From the NCBI GenBank assembly GCA_913778145.1, contig CAJYVI010000165.1, positions 1-64,000 of the forward strand: a stretch of 64,000 nt of DNA. Reading direction: 5' to 3'. This stretch comes from an uncultured Pseudocitrobacter sp. GTDB lineage: Bacteria; Pseudomonadota; Gammaproteobacteria; Enterobacterales; Enterobacteriaceae. A model generated the notes under the pieces. It had not been told where the DNA came from. It did not search any database and worked only from the letters and a program-made list of their open reading frames with translations. Below, piece by piece: positions 21,115 through 31,051 of the stretch. How positions within the stretch are numbered: position 1 is the first letter of the stretch; the number at the start of each line of letters is the position of its first letter. The translations under genes were made by a program, and so were the position numbers.

Positions 21115-21189
21115 AAAGCAGGTTCCGCCCTGCCATTATTCTTACTTTTTCTTTTTCCGTACCCTCACGGTACGTTTGTGGGCTAATCA

Positions 21190-23271
21190 ATGTCGTATAC
21201 ACCGATGGGCGATCTCGGTCAGCAAGGGCTGTTCGATATCACCCGAACACTTCTGCAACAACCCGATCTGGCGGCGCTCAGCGAAACGCTGACCCAACTG
21301 GTCAAGCAATCTGCACTCGCAGATCGGGCTGCCATCGTACTGCTGCAGGCGGGCAATCACCGCGCCAGCTATCATGCGACCCATGAAGCAGGCAAAACGA
21401 TCGCCCGTGATGACGACAGCCTGCTGGCAAACGGGCCAGTGCGTCGGCTACTCTCGCGACCGGACGCCCTGCACTGCGACTATCGCGAATTCAGTGAAAC
21501 CTGGCCGCAACTCGCCGCCAGTGAGCTTTATACGCCCTTTGGTCACTACAGCCTGCTGCCTCTGGCGGCGGAAGGACGCATTTTCGGCGGCTGCGAATTT
21601 ATTCGTGACAACGACCAGCCGTGGACGGAAAAAGAGTACCAGCGCCTGCAAACCTTCACCCAGATAATCGCCGTGGTCACCGAGCAAATTCAGAGCCGCG
21701 TTACCAACAATGTCGATTACGACTTACTGTGCCACGAGCGCGATAACTTCCGCATTCTGGTCGCCATCACTAACGCCGTACTCTCGCGTCTGGATATGGA
21801 CGACCTGGTGAGCGCGGTGGCGAAAGAGATCCACTACTACTTCCGCATCGACGCCATCAGTATCGTGCTGCGCAGCAACCGCAAAGGCAAACTCAATATC
21901 TACTCGACACACTATCTGGATGTGAACGACCCGGTTCACGATCAGAGCGAAGTGAGTGAAGCCGGTACGCTGACCGAGCGGGTATTCAAAAGCAAAGAGA
22001 TGCTGATGCTCAACCTGCGCGAGCAGGATAAACTCGCCCCCTACGAACGCATGCTGTTCGACATGTGGGATAACCAGATTCAAACCCTGTGTCTGCTGCC
22101 GTTGATGTCGGGCAACACCATGCTGGGTGTGCTGAAACTTGCCCAGTGCGACGAAAAAGTCTTTACCGCCACCAACCTCAAATTGCTGCGTCAGATTGCC
22201 GAGCGCGTCTCGATTGCGGTGGATAACGCCCTCGCCTATCAGGAAATTCACCGCCTGAAAGAGCGACTGGTGGATGAAAACCTGGCGCTGACCGAGCAGC
22301 TCAACAATGTCGAAAGCGAGTTCGGCGAAATCATTGGCCGCAGCGAAGCAATGTACAGCGTGCTTAAGCAGGTCGAAATGGTGGCGCAAAGCGACAGCAC
22401 GGTGCTGATCCTCGGCGAAACCGGCACCGGGAAAGAGCTGATTGCCCGCGCGATCCACAATCTCAGCAACCGTAACGGTCGCCGAATGGTGAAAATGAAC
22501 TGCGCCGCAATGCCCGCCGGGCTGCTGGAGAGCGACCTCTTCGGCCACGAACGCGGCGCGTTTACCGGCGCCAATACGCAGCGCATTGGCCGTTTTGAAC
22601 TGGCCGATAAAAGCTCGCTGTTCCTCGATGAAGTGGGCGACATGCCGGTAGAGCTTCAGCCAAAACTGCTGCGGGTCTTGCAGGAGCAGGAGTTTGAGCG
22701 CCTGGGCAGCAATAAGCTGATCCGCACCGATGTACGCCTGATCGCCGCCACCAACCGCGATCTGAAACAGATGGTTAACGATCGTGAATTTCGCAGCGAT
22801 CTCTACTATCGCCTGAACGTCTTCCCGATCCACCTCCCGCCGCTGCGCGAGCGGCCGGAAGATATTCCGCTGCTGGTGAAAGCCTTCACCTTTAAAATCG
22901 CCCGTCGACTGGGCCGCAACATCGACAGTATCCCGGCAGAAACCCTGCGCACCCTGGAGCGCATGGAGTGGCCGGGCAACGTCCGTGAACTGGAAAACGT
23001 GATTGAACGCGCCGTACTGCTGACGCGCGGTAGCGTACTGCAACTTTCGCTGCCGGAAGTAACCATCACCCCGGATGAACCCACCGCGCCTGCGGCGACC
23101 TGCGCTATGGACGGGGAAGATGAATTCCAGCTAATCACCCGCGTGTTGAAAGAGACCAACGGCGTCGTCGCTGGGCCAAAAGGTGCGGCGCAACGACTGG
23201 GGCTGAAACGCACCACGCTGTTGTCGCGCATGAAGCGACTGGGGATCGATAAAGACGCACTGCTGCCGTAA
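21190..23271 (+). CDS. fhlA: FhlA, formate-responsive sigma-54 activator
   Basis: This 693-residue activator (E. coli 692) controls hyc, hyp and hydN-fdhF transcription. N-terminal GAF-type sensor regions occupy about residues 1-380. The AAA+ domain has a Walker A at 409 (GETGTGKE) and the sigma-54 contact loop GAFTGA at about 456. The C-terminus has a Fis-type helix-turn-helix (RLGLKRTTLLSRMKRLG). The ribosome site is weak, and the gene is 299 bp from hypE with tandem repeats between. Confidence 0.96.
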   Translation: MSYTPMGDLGQQGLFDITRTLLQQPDLAALSETLTQLVKQSALADRAAIVLLQAGNHRASYHATHEAGKTIARDDDSLLANGPVRRLLSRPDALHCDYREFSETWPQLAASELYTPFGHYSLLPLAAEGRIFGGCEFIRDNDQPWTEKEYQRLQTFTQIIAVVTEQIQSRVTNNVDYDLLCHERDNFRILVAITNAVLSRLDMDDLVSAVAKEIHYYFRIDAISIVLRSNRKGKLNIYSTHYLDVNDPVHDQSEVSEAGTLTERVFKSKEMLMLNLREQDKLAPYERMLFDMWDNQIQTLCLLPLMSGNTMLGVLKLAQCDEKVFTATNLKLLRQIAERVSIAVDNALAYQEIHRLKERLVDENLALTEQLNNVESEFGEIIGRSEAMYSVLKQVEMVAQSDSTVLILGETGTGKELIARAIHNLSNRNGRRMVKMNCAAMPAGLLESDLFGHERGAFTGANTQRIGRFELADKSSLFLDEVGDMPVELQPKLLRVLQEQEFERLGSNKLIRTDVRLIAATNRDLKQMVNDREFRSDLYYRLNVFPIHLPPLRERPEDIPLLVKAFTFKIARRLGRNIDSIPAETLRTLERMEWPGNVRELENVIERAVLLTRGSVLQLSLPEVTITPDEPTAPAATCAMDGEDEFQLITRVLKETNGVVAGPKGAAQRLGLKRTTLLSRMKRLGIDKDALLP

Positions 23272-23312
23272 ATCTGGCTATACTGCTCTCACACACATCG
23301 AAAGGAGGCAGT

Positions 23313-23741
23313 ATGTCAGTATCAGCACGTAACCAGCTTACCGGCACCGTCAGCGCCGTATCGACCGGCGCCGTCAACGACGAAGTGGAACTGACGCTTG
23401 CAGGCGGCGCGAAGCTTGTCGCCATCGTCACCCACAGCAGCAAAGAAGCGTTGGGGCTGGTAAACGGTAAGGAAGCCATCGCGTTAATTAAAGCGCCGTG
23501 GGTCACGCTGGCAACAGAAGATTGCGGCCTGAAATTCTCCGCCCGCAACCAGTTTGCCGGCAGCGTTTCTCAAATTACCGAAGGTGCCGTGAACGCCACC
23601 GTGCATATCAAAACCGACGCCGGTTTTGAGGTTGTCGCGGTAGTGACTAACGAAAGCCAGGATGAAATGAAGCTCACCACCGGCAGCCGTGTCATTGCGC
23701 TGATTAAGGCGTCGGCGATCCTTCTGGCGACCCGCGCGTAA
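23313..23741 (+). CDS. Mop-like molybdate-binding protein with two TOBE domains
   Basis: This 142-residue protein consists of two copies of the same domain, each starting SARNQ (residues 3 and 74) and ending IALIKA...LLA/TLA. This is the Mop/TOBE fold that binds molybdate or tungstate, so a role in molybdenum storage or homeostasis is likely. AAGGAGG precedes the ATG closely. It lies 41 nt after fhlA and could support the molybdenum need of formate dehydrogenase. E. coli K-12 has nothing at this point. Confidence 0.85.
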   Translation: MSVSARNQLTGTVSAVSTGAVNDEVELTLAGGAKLVAIVTHSSKEALGLVNGKEAIALIKAPWVTLATEDCGLKFSARNQFAGSVSQITEGAVNATVHIKTDAGFEVVAVVTNESQDEMKLTTGSRVIALIKASAILLATRA

Positions 23742-23750
23742 TGTTCTTTA

Positions 23751-23776
23751 AGCCAGCGCTGCGACGCTGGCTTTTT
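23751..23776 (+). terminator. Rho-independent terminator after the Mop-like gene
   Basis: AGCCAGCG-CTGCGA-CGCTGGCT is followed directly by TTTT. It is a strong 8-bp hairpin. Confidence 0.88.
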
Positions 23777-23906
23777 ACAGGACAAAATAGAGATCTCACT
23801 TTCAAAATCTGCGTACAATAATCCAGTATTTCGCCAGATTGTCTCCTGTCTTCACGCCCCTGATTTGCCTACCTTAGACGCATCACCTGTTCTAAGGAGC
23901 ACCCGT

Positions 23907-26204
23907 ATGACCCATCGCATTCAACGCCTGAAAGACGCCCTTTTCGCTCATCCGCGTGAAATTTCTCTGGAACGCGCCCTGCTCTACACCGAAAGCCACC
24001 GCCAGACTGAAGGTGAGCCGATGATGATCCGCCGCGCGAAAGCCACCGCACACATTCTGGATAACGTCGCCATCAGCATTCGCGATGACGAACTGATCGC
24101 TGGCAACCGCACAATTAAGCCACGCGCCGGGATAATGTCACCGGAGATGGATCCTTACTGGTTGCTCAAAGAGCTGGATCAGTTCCCGACGCGCCCGCAG
24201 GATCGTTTTGCCATCAGCGACGTCGATAAACGCTGCTATCGTGAAGAACTTTTCCCCTACTGGGAAAAGCGCTCGATGAAAGATTTCATTAACGGGCAGA
24301 TGACCGATGAAGTGAAAGCCGCCGTTGCCACACAGATTTTTAGCGTTAACCAGACCGACAAAGGTCAGGGTCATATCATCATCGACTATCCGCGTCTGCT
24401 GAATAATGGCCTCGCCGCGCTGGTTTCAGAGCTGAAAGCGCACTGTGCTCAGCAACCGGAAAACCATTTTTATGCCGCAGTATTGATTGTGTTGGAAGCC
24501 GCGCAGCGCCATATCCTGCGCTATGCCGTACTGGCGGAAACCCTGGCCGCAGCGTGCCCGGACGCCACGCGTCGCCAGGAGTTGCTGACTATCGCCGCGA
24601 CATCCCGCCATAACGCTGAACAGCGCCCGGAGGATTTCCATCAGGCCTGCCAGCTGTTCTGGTACATGAACATCATTTTGCAGTATGAATCCAACGCCAG
24701 CTCAATATCCCTGGGCCGCTTCGATCAGTACATGCTGCCCTTCTGGCAGGCCTCGCTCAACCGTGGCGTTGACGCGCAAACGCTGCGCGAACTGCTGGAA
24801 TCCCTGTGGGTGAAATGCAACGACATTGTGCTGCTGCGCTCCACCAGCAGCGCTCGCTATTTTGCCGGTTTCCCAACGGGCTATACCGCCCTGCTCGGCG
24901 GCTTAACCGAGAATGGCCACAGCGCCGTCAATGCCCTTTCGTTTATGTGTCTGGATGCGTATCAGAGCGTACGCCTGCCGCAGCCAAACCTTGGCGTGCG
25001 CGTCAATGAGCTGATTGATCGCCCGTTCCTGCGTAAAACCGCCGAGACCATTCGCCTGGGTACCGGCATTCCGCAAATTTTTAACGATGAAGTGGTGGTT
25101 CCAGCGTTTTTAAACCGTGGCGTGTCGCTGGAAGATGCGCGCGATTACGCGGTGGTGGGCTGCGTTGAGCTGTCGATTCCCGGGCGCACCTACGGGTTGC
25201 ACGATATCGCCATGTTTAACCTACTGAAGGTGATGGAAATCGTGTTGCATGAGAACGAAGGCAATCCGGCGATCGACTGGGAAGGCCTGCACATGCAGAT
25301 CCGCGAGAAGATCCGTCACTACATTAAACTGATGGTGGAAGGCAGCAATATCTGCGATATCGGCCACCGCGACTGGGCCCCGGTTCCCCTGCTCTCATCG
25401 TTTGTCAGCGACTGCCTGGTCAATGGCAAAGACATCACCGAAGGCGGCGCGCGCTACAACTTCTCCGGCGTGCAGGGCATCGGTATCGCCAACCTCAGCG
25501 ACTCGCTACATGCGCTCAAAGGCCTGGTATTCGATCAAAAACGGATGCCTTTTGATGAACTGCTGGCGGTGCTGAAAGCCAACTTCGCTACTCCGGAAGG
25601 GAAAGAGGTGCGCGCGCGGCTGATTAACCGCTTTGAGAAGTACGGTAACGATATCGACGAAGTGGATAATATCAGCGCCGATCTGCTGCGTTTTTACTGC
25701 AAAGAGGTGGAAAAATACCGCAACCCGCGCGGCGGTCAGTTTACACCGGGGTCCTATACCGTTTCGGCGCACGTGCCGCTGGGATCGGTGGTTGGCGCAA
25801 CCCCGGACGGACGCTTTGCCGGGGAACAGCTGGCAGATGGCGGGCTGTCGCCCATGTTAGGCCAGGATTGCCAGGGGCCAACGGCGGTACTGAAATCGGT
25901 GAGCAAGCTGGATAACTATCTGCTCTCTAACGGGACGCTGCTGAACGTGAAATTCACCCCGGCAACGTTGGAAGGCGAAGGCGGCCTGAACAAACTCTCG
26001 GACTTCCTTCTCGCCTTTACCAAACTGAAGTTGCAGCACGTGCAGTTTAACGTGGTGAACGCCGATATGCTGCGCGAAGCCCAGCAGCGCCCGCAGGATT
26101 TCGCCGGGTTGGTTGTTCGCGTCGCGGGCTACAGCGCCTTCTTTGTTGAGCTGTCGAAGGAGATTCAGGATGACATTATCCGCCGCACCGCGCACCAGCT
26201 GTGA
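23907..26204 (+). CDS. pflD: PflD, glycyl-radical enzyme of unknown substrate (eliminase-type)
   Basis: This 765-residue protein closely matches E. coli PflD. The ATG at 23907 follows AAGGAG; the frame runs further back without support. The radical glycine is Gly741 in RVAGYSAFF. The thiyl residue is Cys419 in VVGCVEL, with Glu421 two residues on. True pyruvate formate-lyases have two adjacent cysteines here; the Cys-X-Glu pattern is that of dehydratases and lyases, so the pfl name is doubtful. In E. coli pflDC is at a distant locus; here it is near fhlA. The real substrate is not known. Confidence 0.92.
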   Translation: MTHRIQRLKDALFAHPREISLERALLYTESHRQTEGEPMMIRRAKATAHILDNVAISIRDDELIAGNRTIKPRAGIMSPEMDPYWLLKELDQFPTRPQDRFAISDVDKRCYREELFPYWEKRSMKDFINGQMTDEVKAAVATQIFSVNQTDKGQGHIIIDYPRLLNNGLAALVSELKAHCAQQPENHFYAAVLIVLEAAQRHILRYAVLAETLAAACPDATRRQELLTIAATSRHNAEQRPEDFHQACQLFWYMNIILQYESNASSISLGRFDQYMLPFWQASLNRGVDAQTLRELLESLWVKCNDIVLLRSTSSARYFAGFPTGYTALLGGLTENGHSAVNALSFMCLDAYQSVRLPQPNLGVRVNELIDRPFLRKTAETIRLGTGIPQIFNDEVVVPAFLNRGVSLEDARDYAVVGCVELSIPGRTYGLHDIAMFNLLKVMEIVLHENEGNPAIDWEGLHMQIREKIRHYIKLMVEGSNICDIGHRDWAPVPLLSSFVSDCLVNGKDITEGGARYNFSGVQGIGIANLSDSLHALKGLVFDQKRMPFDELLAVLKANFATPEGKEVRARLINRFEKYGNDIDEVDNISADLLRFYCKEVEKYRNPRGGQFTPGSYTVSAHVPLGSVVGATPDGRFAGEQLADGGLSPMLGQDCQGPTAVLKSVSKLDNYLLSNGTLLNVKFTPATLEGEGGLNKLSDFLLAFTKLKLQHVQFNVVNADMLREAQQRPQDFAGLVVRVAGYSAFFVELSKEIQDDIIRRTAHQL

Positions 26205-27045
26205 GGTAATGGAGCCGCGCGCCAACACGGCGCGCATCTTTAACATCCAGCGTTACTCGCTAAACGACGGCCAGGGCATTCGGACGGTGGTCTTTTTTAA
26301 AGGCTGCCCGCACCGTTGCCCATGGTGCGCTAACCCGGAATCACTGTCGCCGAAAATCGAAACCGTGCGCCGCGAAAGCAAATGCCTGCGCTGCGTTCGC
26401 TGCCGCCAGGATGCGGAGGAGTGTCCGTCTGGCGCATGGGAAAATATTGGCCGCGACGTCACGCTGGAACAGCTGGAGCGCGATGTGCTGAAAGATGATA
26501 TTTTCTTTCGCGCATCGGGCGGGGGCGTCACGCTTTCGGGCGGTGAAGTACTGATGCAGGCAGAATTTGCCACTCAATTTTTGCAGCGCCTGCGCCAGTT
26601 AGGTATCCGTACGGCAATCGAAACCGCAGGTGACGCATCGTTCAGCCGCCTGCTGCCGCTGGCCAGCGCCTGCGATGAAGTATTATTTGATTTAAAAATC
26701 ATGGAGACCGAACGGGCGCGCGAGGTGCTGAATATCAATCAACCGCGCGTGCTGGAAAACTTTCGCCAGTTGCTGGCAGCCGGGATAAAGGTCATCCCGC
26801 GTCTGCCGCTGATACCAGGCTTTACGTTGAACGACGAGAATGTGACGCAGATCCTGGCATTCCTCGCCCCGCTCGCGGTGCAGGAAATTCACCTGTTACC
26901 GTTTCATCAGTACGGTGAACCGAAATACCATCAGTTGGCTAAAGTGTGGCAAATGGCGGGCGTGGCTGCGCCAACGGAGCAGGATATCACCACGCTGCGT
27001 GAGAAAATCGAACGCGCAGGTTATCGGGTGGTGATGGGCGGCTAG
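26170..27045 (+). CDS. pflC: PflC, radical SAM activating enzyme for PflD
   Basis: This 291-residue activase would make the glycyl radical in PflD. The radical SAM ligands are C46, C50 and C53 (GCPHRCPWC). A ferredoxin-like insert with CLRCVRCRQDAEEC follows. GGGVTLSGGE is the SAM-binding glycine motif. The ATG at 26170 lies inside the end of pflD, with AAGGAG 8 nt upstream, so the two genes overlap by 35 nt; a later ATG at 26209 is less well placed. Confidence 0.92.
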   Translation: MTLSAAPRTSCEVMEPRANTARIFNIQRYSLNDGQGIRTVVFFKGCPHRCPWCANPESLSPKIETVRRESKCLRCVRCRQDAEECPSGAWENIGRDVTLEQLERDVLKDDIFFRASGGGVTLSGGEVLMQAEFATQFLQRLRQLGIRTAIETAGDASFSRLLPLASACDEVLFDLKIMETERAREVLNINQPRVLENFRQLLAAGIKVIPRLPLIPGFTLNDENVTQILAFLAPLAVQEIHLLPFHQYGEPKYHQLAKVWQMAGVAAPTEQDITTLREKIERAGYRVVMGG

Positions 27046-27399
27046 TTATTTCGCATGAGGTTTCTTGCGATATTTTTCTGGCAGTTCCGGTACCGGGCGC
27101 TTGTCATCAATCAGATGGCGGACGGTAAGAATCGGGTGCCGCCAGAGCATTCGCGGCCCGGCCCAGCGCATTATCTGCTTCATCTCTTCGCGTTTTGCTG
27201 GCTGATAGCAGTGTACCGGGCACTGTTTACAGGCCGGTTTTTCTTCGCCGAACACGCACTTGTCGAGGCGCTTTTCTGCATACGCGAAAAGTTCATCATA
27301 ATGCCCGCTCTCAGCTGCGGCCTGCGGGCACTGTTTCTCGTAAAGCGCGATCATTTTTTCAATCGTTTTTTTCTCACGAGCAATACGTTTTCCAGCCAT
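27046..27399 (-). CDS. ygbA: YgbA, nitrous-oxide/NO-response protein of unknown activity
   Basis: This 117-residue basic protein matches E. coli YgbA, which belongs to the NsrR nitric-oxide regulon. It contains a cluster CVFGEEKPACKQCPVHCY near residues 52-69 that could bind a metal or iron-sulfur centre. GGGAGG precedes the ATG. It ends against the pflC stop, convergently, without an evident terminator. Confidence 0.88.
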   Translation of the reverse strand: MAGKRIAREKKTIEKMIALYEKQCPQAAAESGHYDELFAYAEKRLDKCVFGEEKPACKQCPVHCYQPAKREEMKQIMRWAGPRMLWRHPILTVRHLIDDKRPVPELPEKYRKKPHAK

Positions 27400-27418
27400 T
27401 GCGCCCCCCTCCCGACAA

Positions 27419-27434
27419 AAGATGCATGTATCTT
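27419..27434. promoter_or_regulatory. NsrR-like operator before ygbA
   Basis: AAGATGCATGTATCTT is a near-perfect palindrome 20 bp from the ygbA start and resembles the NsrR site AAGATGCAT...ATGCATCTT. Confidence 0.7.
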
Positions 27435-27995
27435 ACAACTTATCCATTCTGCGTACCATTACCCGAAAGTGACAGTTCGCCATTTTTGCTTGTATCGATA
27501 CCCGGTTATTCATCGTCGTATGATAAATAATATGAAACCGTATTAATAACTTGTCATTGTCTTAATGCTCATGTTATTTTTCTTATACCATCAATTCTTC
27601 ATGTTTTGATTTTAATCAATAAACCTACATTATTATCAAACGCTCTCGCCTCACGCTTCCATATTAATATGGTGATAATAATCACCATGCCAATATTCAC
27701 CGTTGACGACTAAATTATTTTTCTAATCTTTCGCCGTTTGCGCATACACAAAAAAAGACGCTGATTTAAGATTTTTATCTCCCCGTGGATAAGTGACAAC
27801 AAAAAACTTTTAATCGCTGCGCCAGTATTTTTCACACACGCATTATTCTTATATTGTTAAAACCTATTAATCGTTAATGATTGGAGTGTTTTAAACGATT
27901 TTTTATTTTATTCCTGCCATCACTACTATCCAGATTGTAGAGCCTTTGTTTTTAAAAATTGAAAACAATATATTTATTATGAGCAAGGAAAAGCT
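27435..27995. other. AT-rich intergenic region between ygbA and the autotransporter gene
   Basis: About 560 bp of clearly AT-rich sequence without a credible gene. It contains a perfect FNR-type box at 27606-27619 and must hold the autotransporter promoter. AAGGAAA lies just before the autotransporter ATG. Its composition differs from the GC-rich surroundings and suggests silencing by H-NS; that last point is inference. Confidence 0.6.
27606..27619. promoter_or_regulatory. FNR-type box
   Basis: TTGAT-TTTA-ATCAA matches the FNR consensus at all ten fixed bases. It lies 207 bp before ygbA and 377 bp before the autotransporter gene, so the target is not decided. Confidence 0.5.
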
Positions 27996-30758
27996 ATGAG
28001 CCCTAATCCTCTGATTCACCCAATGTCAAAAATTGCACTTGTGGTATCCCTGATACTTTCAGCTCAGGCCAACGCAGGCGCCGTTAATAATATCGATTTA
28101 TTCGCTTCCTATACGCCGGTTGATACCAACACCACCGTCACTATTAATGAAAATAATACCGTTACGCTATCATCGACAGAGAATACTGAATCTGAATGGG
28201 ACCAGTTTAAGTCGCTGATAATCGGGAAAGACACCGATGGCAGCATGATTATTGATAATCGCGAAATCAATACTCAATCGCCAAACACAAATGACAATAT
28301 CATCGGTGCAAACTCAACGGGGTCCTTAACGTTAACCAATGGCGCCAAATGGTCAGTTAACCGTGCTTATCTTTCTTTAGGAACAAATGGCGGCAAAGGA
28401 ACCCTGGTGGTTGAAAAAGGGAGCCAGATCACCGGCATCGGCGAACTCAGAGTCGGTGAGTTCGCAAGTACGGCTGAAGGCGTCGTTATTATCGACGGAG
28501 AAAACTCATCGGTTGAGACACAATGGACGATGGTTGGCGATCAGGGAACGGGGTATCTTGCGATCACCAACGGTGGTCACCTCAGCGTAGCCAGAAGCCT
28601 GGTATCAGGATTCAATGGTTATCCAGAACTTAATCAGGCTGGTCATGGTGAAGTGCTGGTCGACGGTGACCAGTCAACCCTTGATGTCACTTCTAATTTA
28701 ACAGTTGGCGGTTTCGGTGCGGATGTAAATTCAGCGTTTGGTACTCTGACCATCAGTAATGGCGCAACCGTCAATGTGGGAAACGAATTGCAATTAGGCT
28801 ATAGCACAACGGCCACAGGAATCCTCAATATCGGCGGCGCTGTCGGTGAAGCGGAACAGGGCGCAGGCACACTCAACGCGCCAGTGATCCTTTTAGGTCG
28901 TGAGGGGGATACCAGCACCGCGATTCTCAACTTTAATCATAACAGCGAAGATTTCACGCTCGCGGCAAACATTGTTAACCACGGGGAAGTGAATCAGATT
29001 GGTTCGGGCATTACGACCCTCAGCGGCGCGAACACCTACACGGGCACCACGCATGTGTCAAACGGCACGCTGCGTGCGGGAACAGAGAATACCTTTAGCG
29101 CCAACTCAGATTATGTCGTCGACAGCGCCGGAACGTTGGATCTCAACGGCCACGACCAGACGCTCAACTCTCTTGTTCTGGCGGGTAACGCGTCCCTCTC
29201 TTCTGGAGAAGTTAGCGGAGAATTTACGCCGACCACGCTCACCATTAACGGCGACTATACTGCAGACAATGGGTTACTGGCGCTGCGCACGGTATTGGGT
29301 GATGACAACTCCGCCACCGACAAACTGGTCGTGCTCGGCGATACCGCGGGCGACACCCGCGTCAGCATCAGCAATGCGGGCGGCACAGGTTCGCAAACCA
29401 TTGAAGGTATCCGCATTGTCGATGTCTCCGGTGAATCAAACGGTACGTTTGCCAAAGAGGGGCGTATCGTCGCTGGCGGGTATGACTACAATATTGTCAA
29501 ACGCGACAATCAGAACTGGTATCTCACCAGCGAAGCCATTCCGGATCCGGTCAAACCTGTAGACCCCGTTGATCCTGTCGACCCTATCGATCCAAAACCT
29601 CCGGTTGATCCGGTTGACCCTGTGCCGCCTGTCGATCCTGTTGACCCCGTGCCGCCAGTCGACCCGGTTGACCCTGTACCGCCTGTCGACCCGGTTGACC
29701 CTGTACCGCCTGTCGACCCTATCGACCCAGTTGACCCCGTACCGCCTGTTGACCCTATCCCAACGCAACCTGAAGGTGAACATCAGTATCGCCCGGAATC
29801 TGGCAGCTATCTCGCGAACGCAATGGCCAACAACACGCTGTTTAATACCCGTCTACACGATCGCTTAGGTGAAACCCAATACACCGATGCACTGACCGGC
29901 GAGCAGAAGGTGACCAGCCTGTGGATGCGTAACGTCGGCGGACACACACGTTTTAAAGATGGTTCAGATCAACTCTCCACACAGAGCAATCGCTATGTGC
30001 TGCAAATTGGCGGTGATATCGCGCAGTGGAGCAGCAACGGTCAGGACCGTTTGCACCTCGGCCTGATGGCGGGCTACGCCAACAGTAAAAGCCGCACGCA
30101 TTCACGACTGACGGGTTATTCTTCTCGTGGCGAAGTGAGTGGTTATAGCGCCGGGCTTTATGGCACCTGGTATGCCAACGAGCTCGATAAAACCGGTCTC
30201 TATATCGACAGCTGGGTGCTTTACAACTGGTTTGATAACAAGGTTTCCGGCGAAGATCTCGCCACCGAGAAGTATGATGCCGATGGCGTTACCGCCTCAA
30301 TTGAGAGCGGGTATAGCTTCCGTCTCGGCGAAAGCAGCGATGCGCGCACCAGCTACTGGCTGCAACCCAAACTCCAGCTTACCTGGATGGATGTGCAGGC
30401 CGATAGCCTGACCGAACATAACGGAACTCGCGTGTCGGATAAAACAGACGGTAATCTGCAAACACGTCTCGGCGTGAAAGCATATCTCCAGGGGAACAAC
30501 AAACTGGATGACGGGAAAGATCGTACCTTCCAGCCGTTTGTCGAAGCAAACTGGATCTACAACTCGAACACGTATCGCGTGAAAATGGATGATATCAGCA
30601 ATGATATCAGCGGCACGCGCAACGTTGGCGAGCTGAAAGTGGGCGTTGAGGGGCAAATTAACAAGCGTCTACAACTGTGGGGGAATGTTGCTCAACAGCT
30701 GGGAGACAACGGTTACAGCGACACCCAGGGCATGCTGGGCGTGAAGTACAGTTTCTAA
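27996..30758 (+). CDS. Type Va autotransporter with proline-rich stalk
   Basis: This 920-residue secreted surface protein starts with a signal peptide, likely cut after SAQANA (residue 27). The passenger (about 28-520) is rich in G, T, N and S with beta-helix character and has an autotransporter repeat, [22 protein letters not shown]-like, near 345. Residues 521-589 are a Pro-Val-Asp repeat ([10 protein letters not shown] units). The rest is a 12-strand barrel of the AIDA/pertactin type ending KYSF, with the terminal Phe needed for BamA. Function is probably adhesion or aggregation; no protease triad is seen. E. coli K-12 lacks it between ygbA and mutS. Confidence 0.9.
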   Translation: MSPNPLIHPMSKIALVVSLILSAQANAGAVNNIDLFASYTPVDTNTTVTINENNTVTLSSTENTESEWDQFKSLIIGKDTDGSMIIDNREINTQSPNTNDNIIGANSTGSLTLTNGAKWSVNRAYLSLGTNGGKGTLVVEKGSQITGIGELRVGEFASTAEGVVIIDGENSSVETQWTMVGDQGTGYLAITNGGHLSVARSLVSGFNGYPELNQAGHGEVLVDGDQSTLDVTSNLTVGGFGADVNSAFGTLTISNGATVNVGNELQLGYSTTATGILNIGGAVGEAEQGAGTLNAPVILLGREGDTSTAILNFNHNSEDFTLAANIVNHGEVNQIGSGITTLSGANTYTGTTHVSNGTLRAGTENTFSANSDYVVDSAGTLDLNGHDQTLNSLVLAGNASLSSGEVSGEFTPTTLTINGDYTADNGLLALRTVLGDDNSATDKLVVLGDTAGDTRVSISNAGGTGSQTIEGIRIVDVSGESNGTFAKEGRIVAGGYDYNIVKRDNQNWYLTSEAIPDPVKPVDPVDPVDPIDPKPPVDPVDPVPPVDPVDPVPPVDPVDPVPPVDPVDPVPPVDPIDPVDPVPPVDPIPTQPEGEHQYRPESGSYLANAMANNTLFNTRLHDRLGETQYTDALTGEQKVTSLWMRNVGGHTRFKDGSDQLSTQSNRYVLQIGGDIAQWSSNGQDRLHLGLMAGYANSKSRTHSRLTGYSSRGEVSGYSAGLYGTWYANELDKTGLYIDSWVLYNWFDNKVSGEDLATEKYDADGVTASIESGYSFRLGESSDARTSYWLQPKLQLTWMDVQADSLTEHNGTRVSDKTDGNLQTRLGVKAYLQGNNKLDDGKDRTFQPFVEANWIYNSNTYRVKMDDISNDISGTRNVGELKVGVEGQINKRLQLWGNVAQQLGDNGYSDTQGMLGVKYSF
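29558..29762 (+). repeat. In-frame repeats coding the Pro-Val-Asp stalk
   Basis: Units such as CCTGTCGACCCGGTTGACCC and GTACCGCCTGTCGACCC recur about ten times. They code VDPVDPVPP modules and are prone to length change. Confidence 0.85.
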
Positions 30759-30766
30759 TCTCCCCG

Positions 30767-30794
30767 TTCCCACCTGCGTTTTCACAGGTGGGAA
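30767..30794 (+). terminator. Terminator-like hairpin after the autotransporter
   Basis: TTCCCACCTG, an 8-base loop, and CAGGTGGGAA form a perfect 10-bp stem. The T tract after it is interrupted. Confidence 0.7.
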
Positions 30795-30897
30795 TCTCGT
30801 TTGTTCCCGTCTTTATCTCCACTTTTTTTGCTTTTGCGCGCTCTGACGCATACCGCAGGCGACATCTGGAAGCGCGATCGCACAACCATGCAGATTG

Positions 30898-30926
30898 TTA
30901 AATCAACATCGTATTGATGGTACAAT
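30898..30926 (+). promoter_or_regulatory. Possible mutS promoter
   Basis: TTAAAT and TACAAT are 17 bp apart, about 125 bp before the mutS ATG. The -35 is poor. Confidence 0.4.
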
Positions 30927-31051
30927 CGCCCCCCTATGAGCTGAATTTCATCGGCAGCGTTGACGCGACCCGGAGCACCATCATGGTCACGCATGAGAAC
31001 AGAAATTCTCACTAACGCATTAAAAGTAAAGAGAATGGAATAACGAATTCG

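Noticed and set aside
21724-23043. 439-codon frame on the minus strand
   Set aside because: Antisense shadow of fhlA, with typical His/Gln-rich composition.
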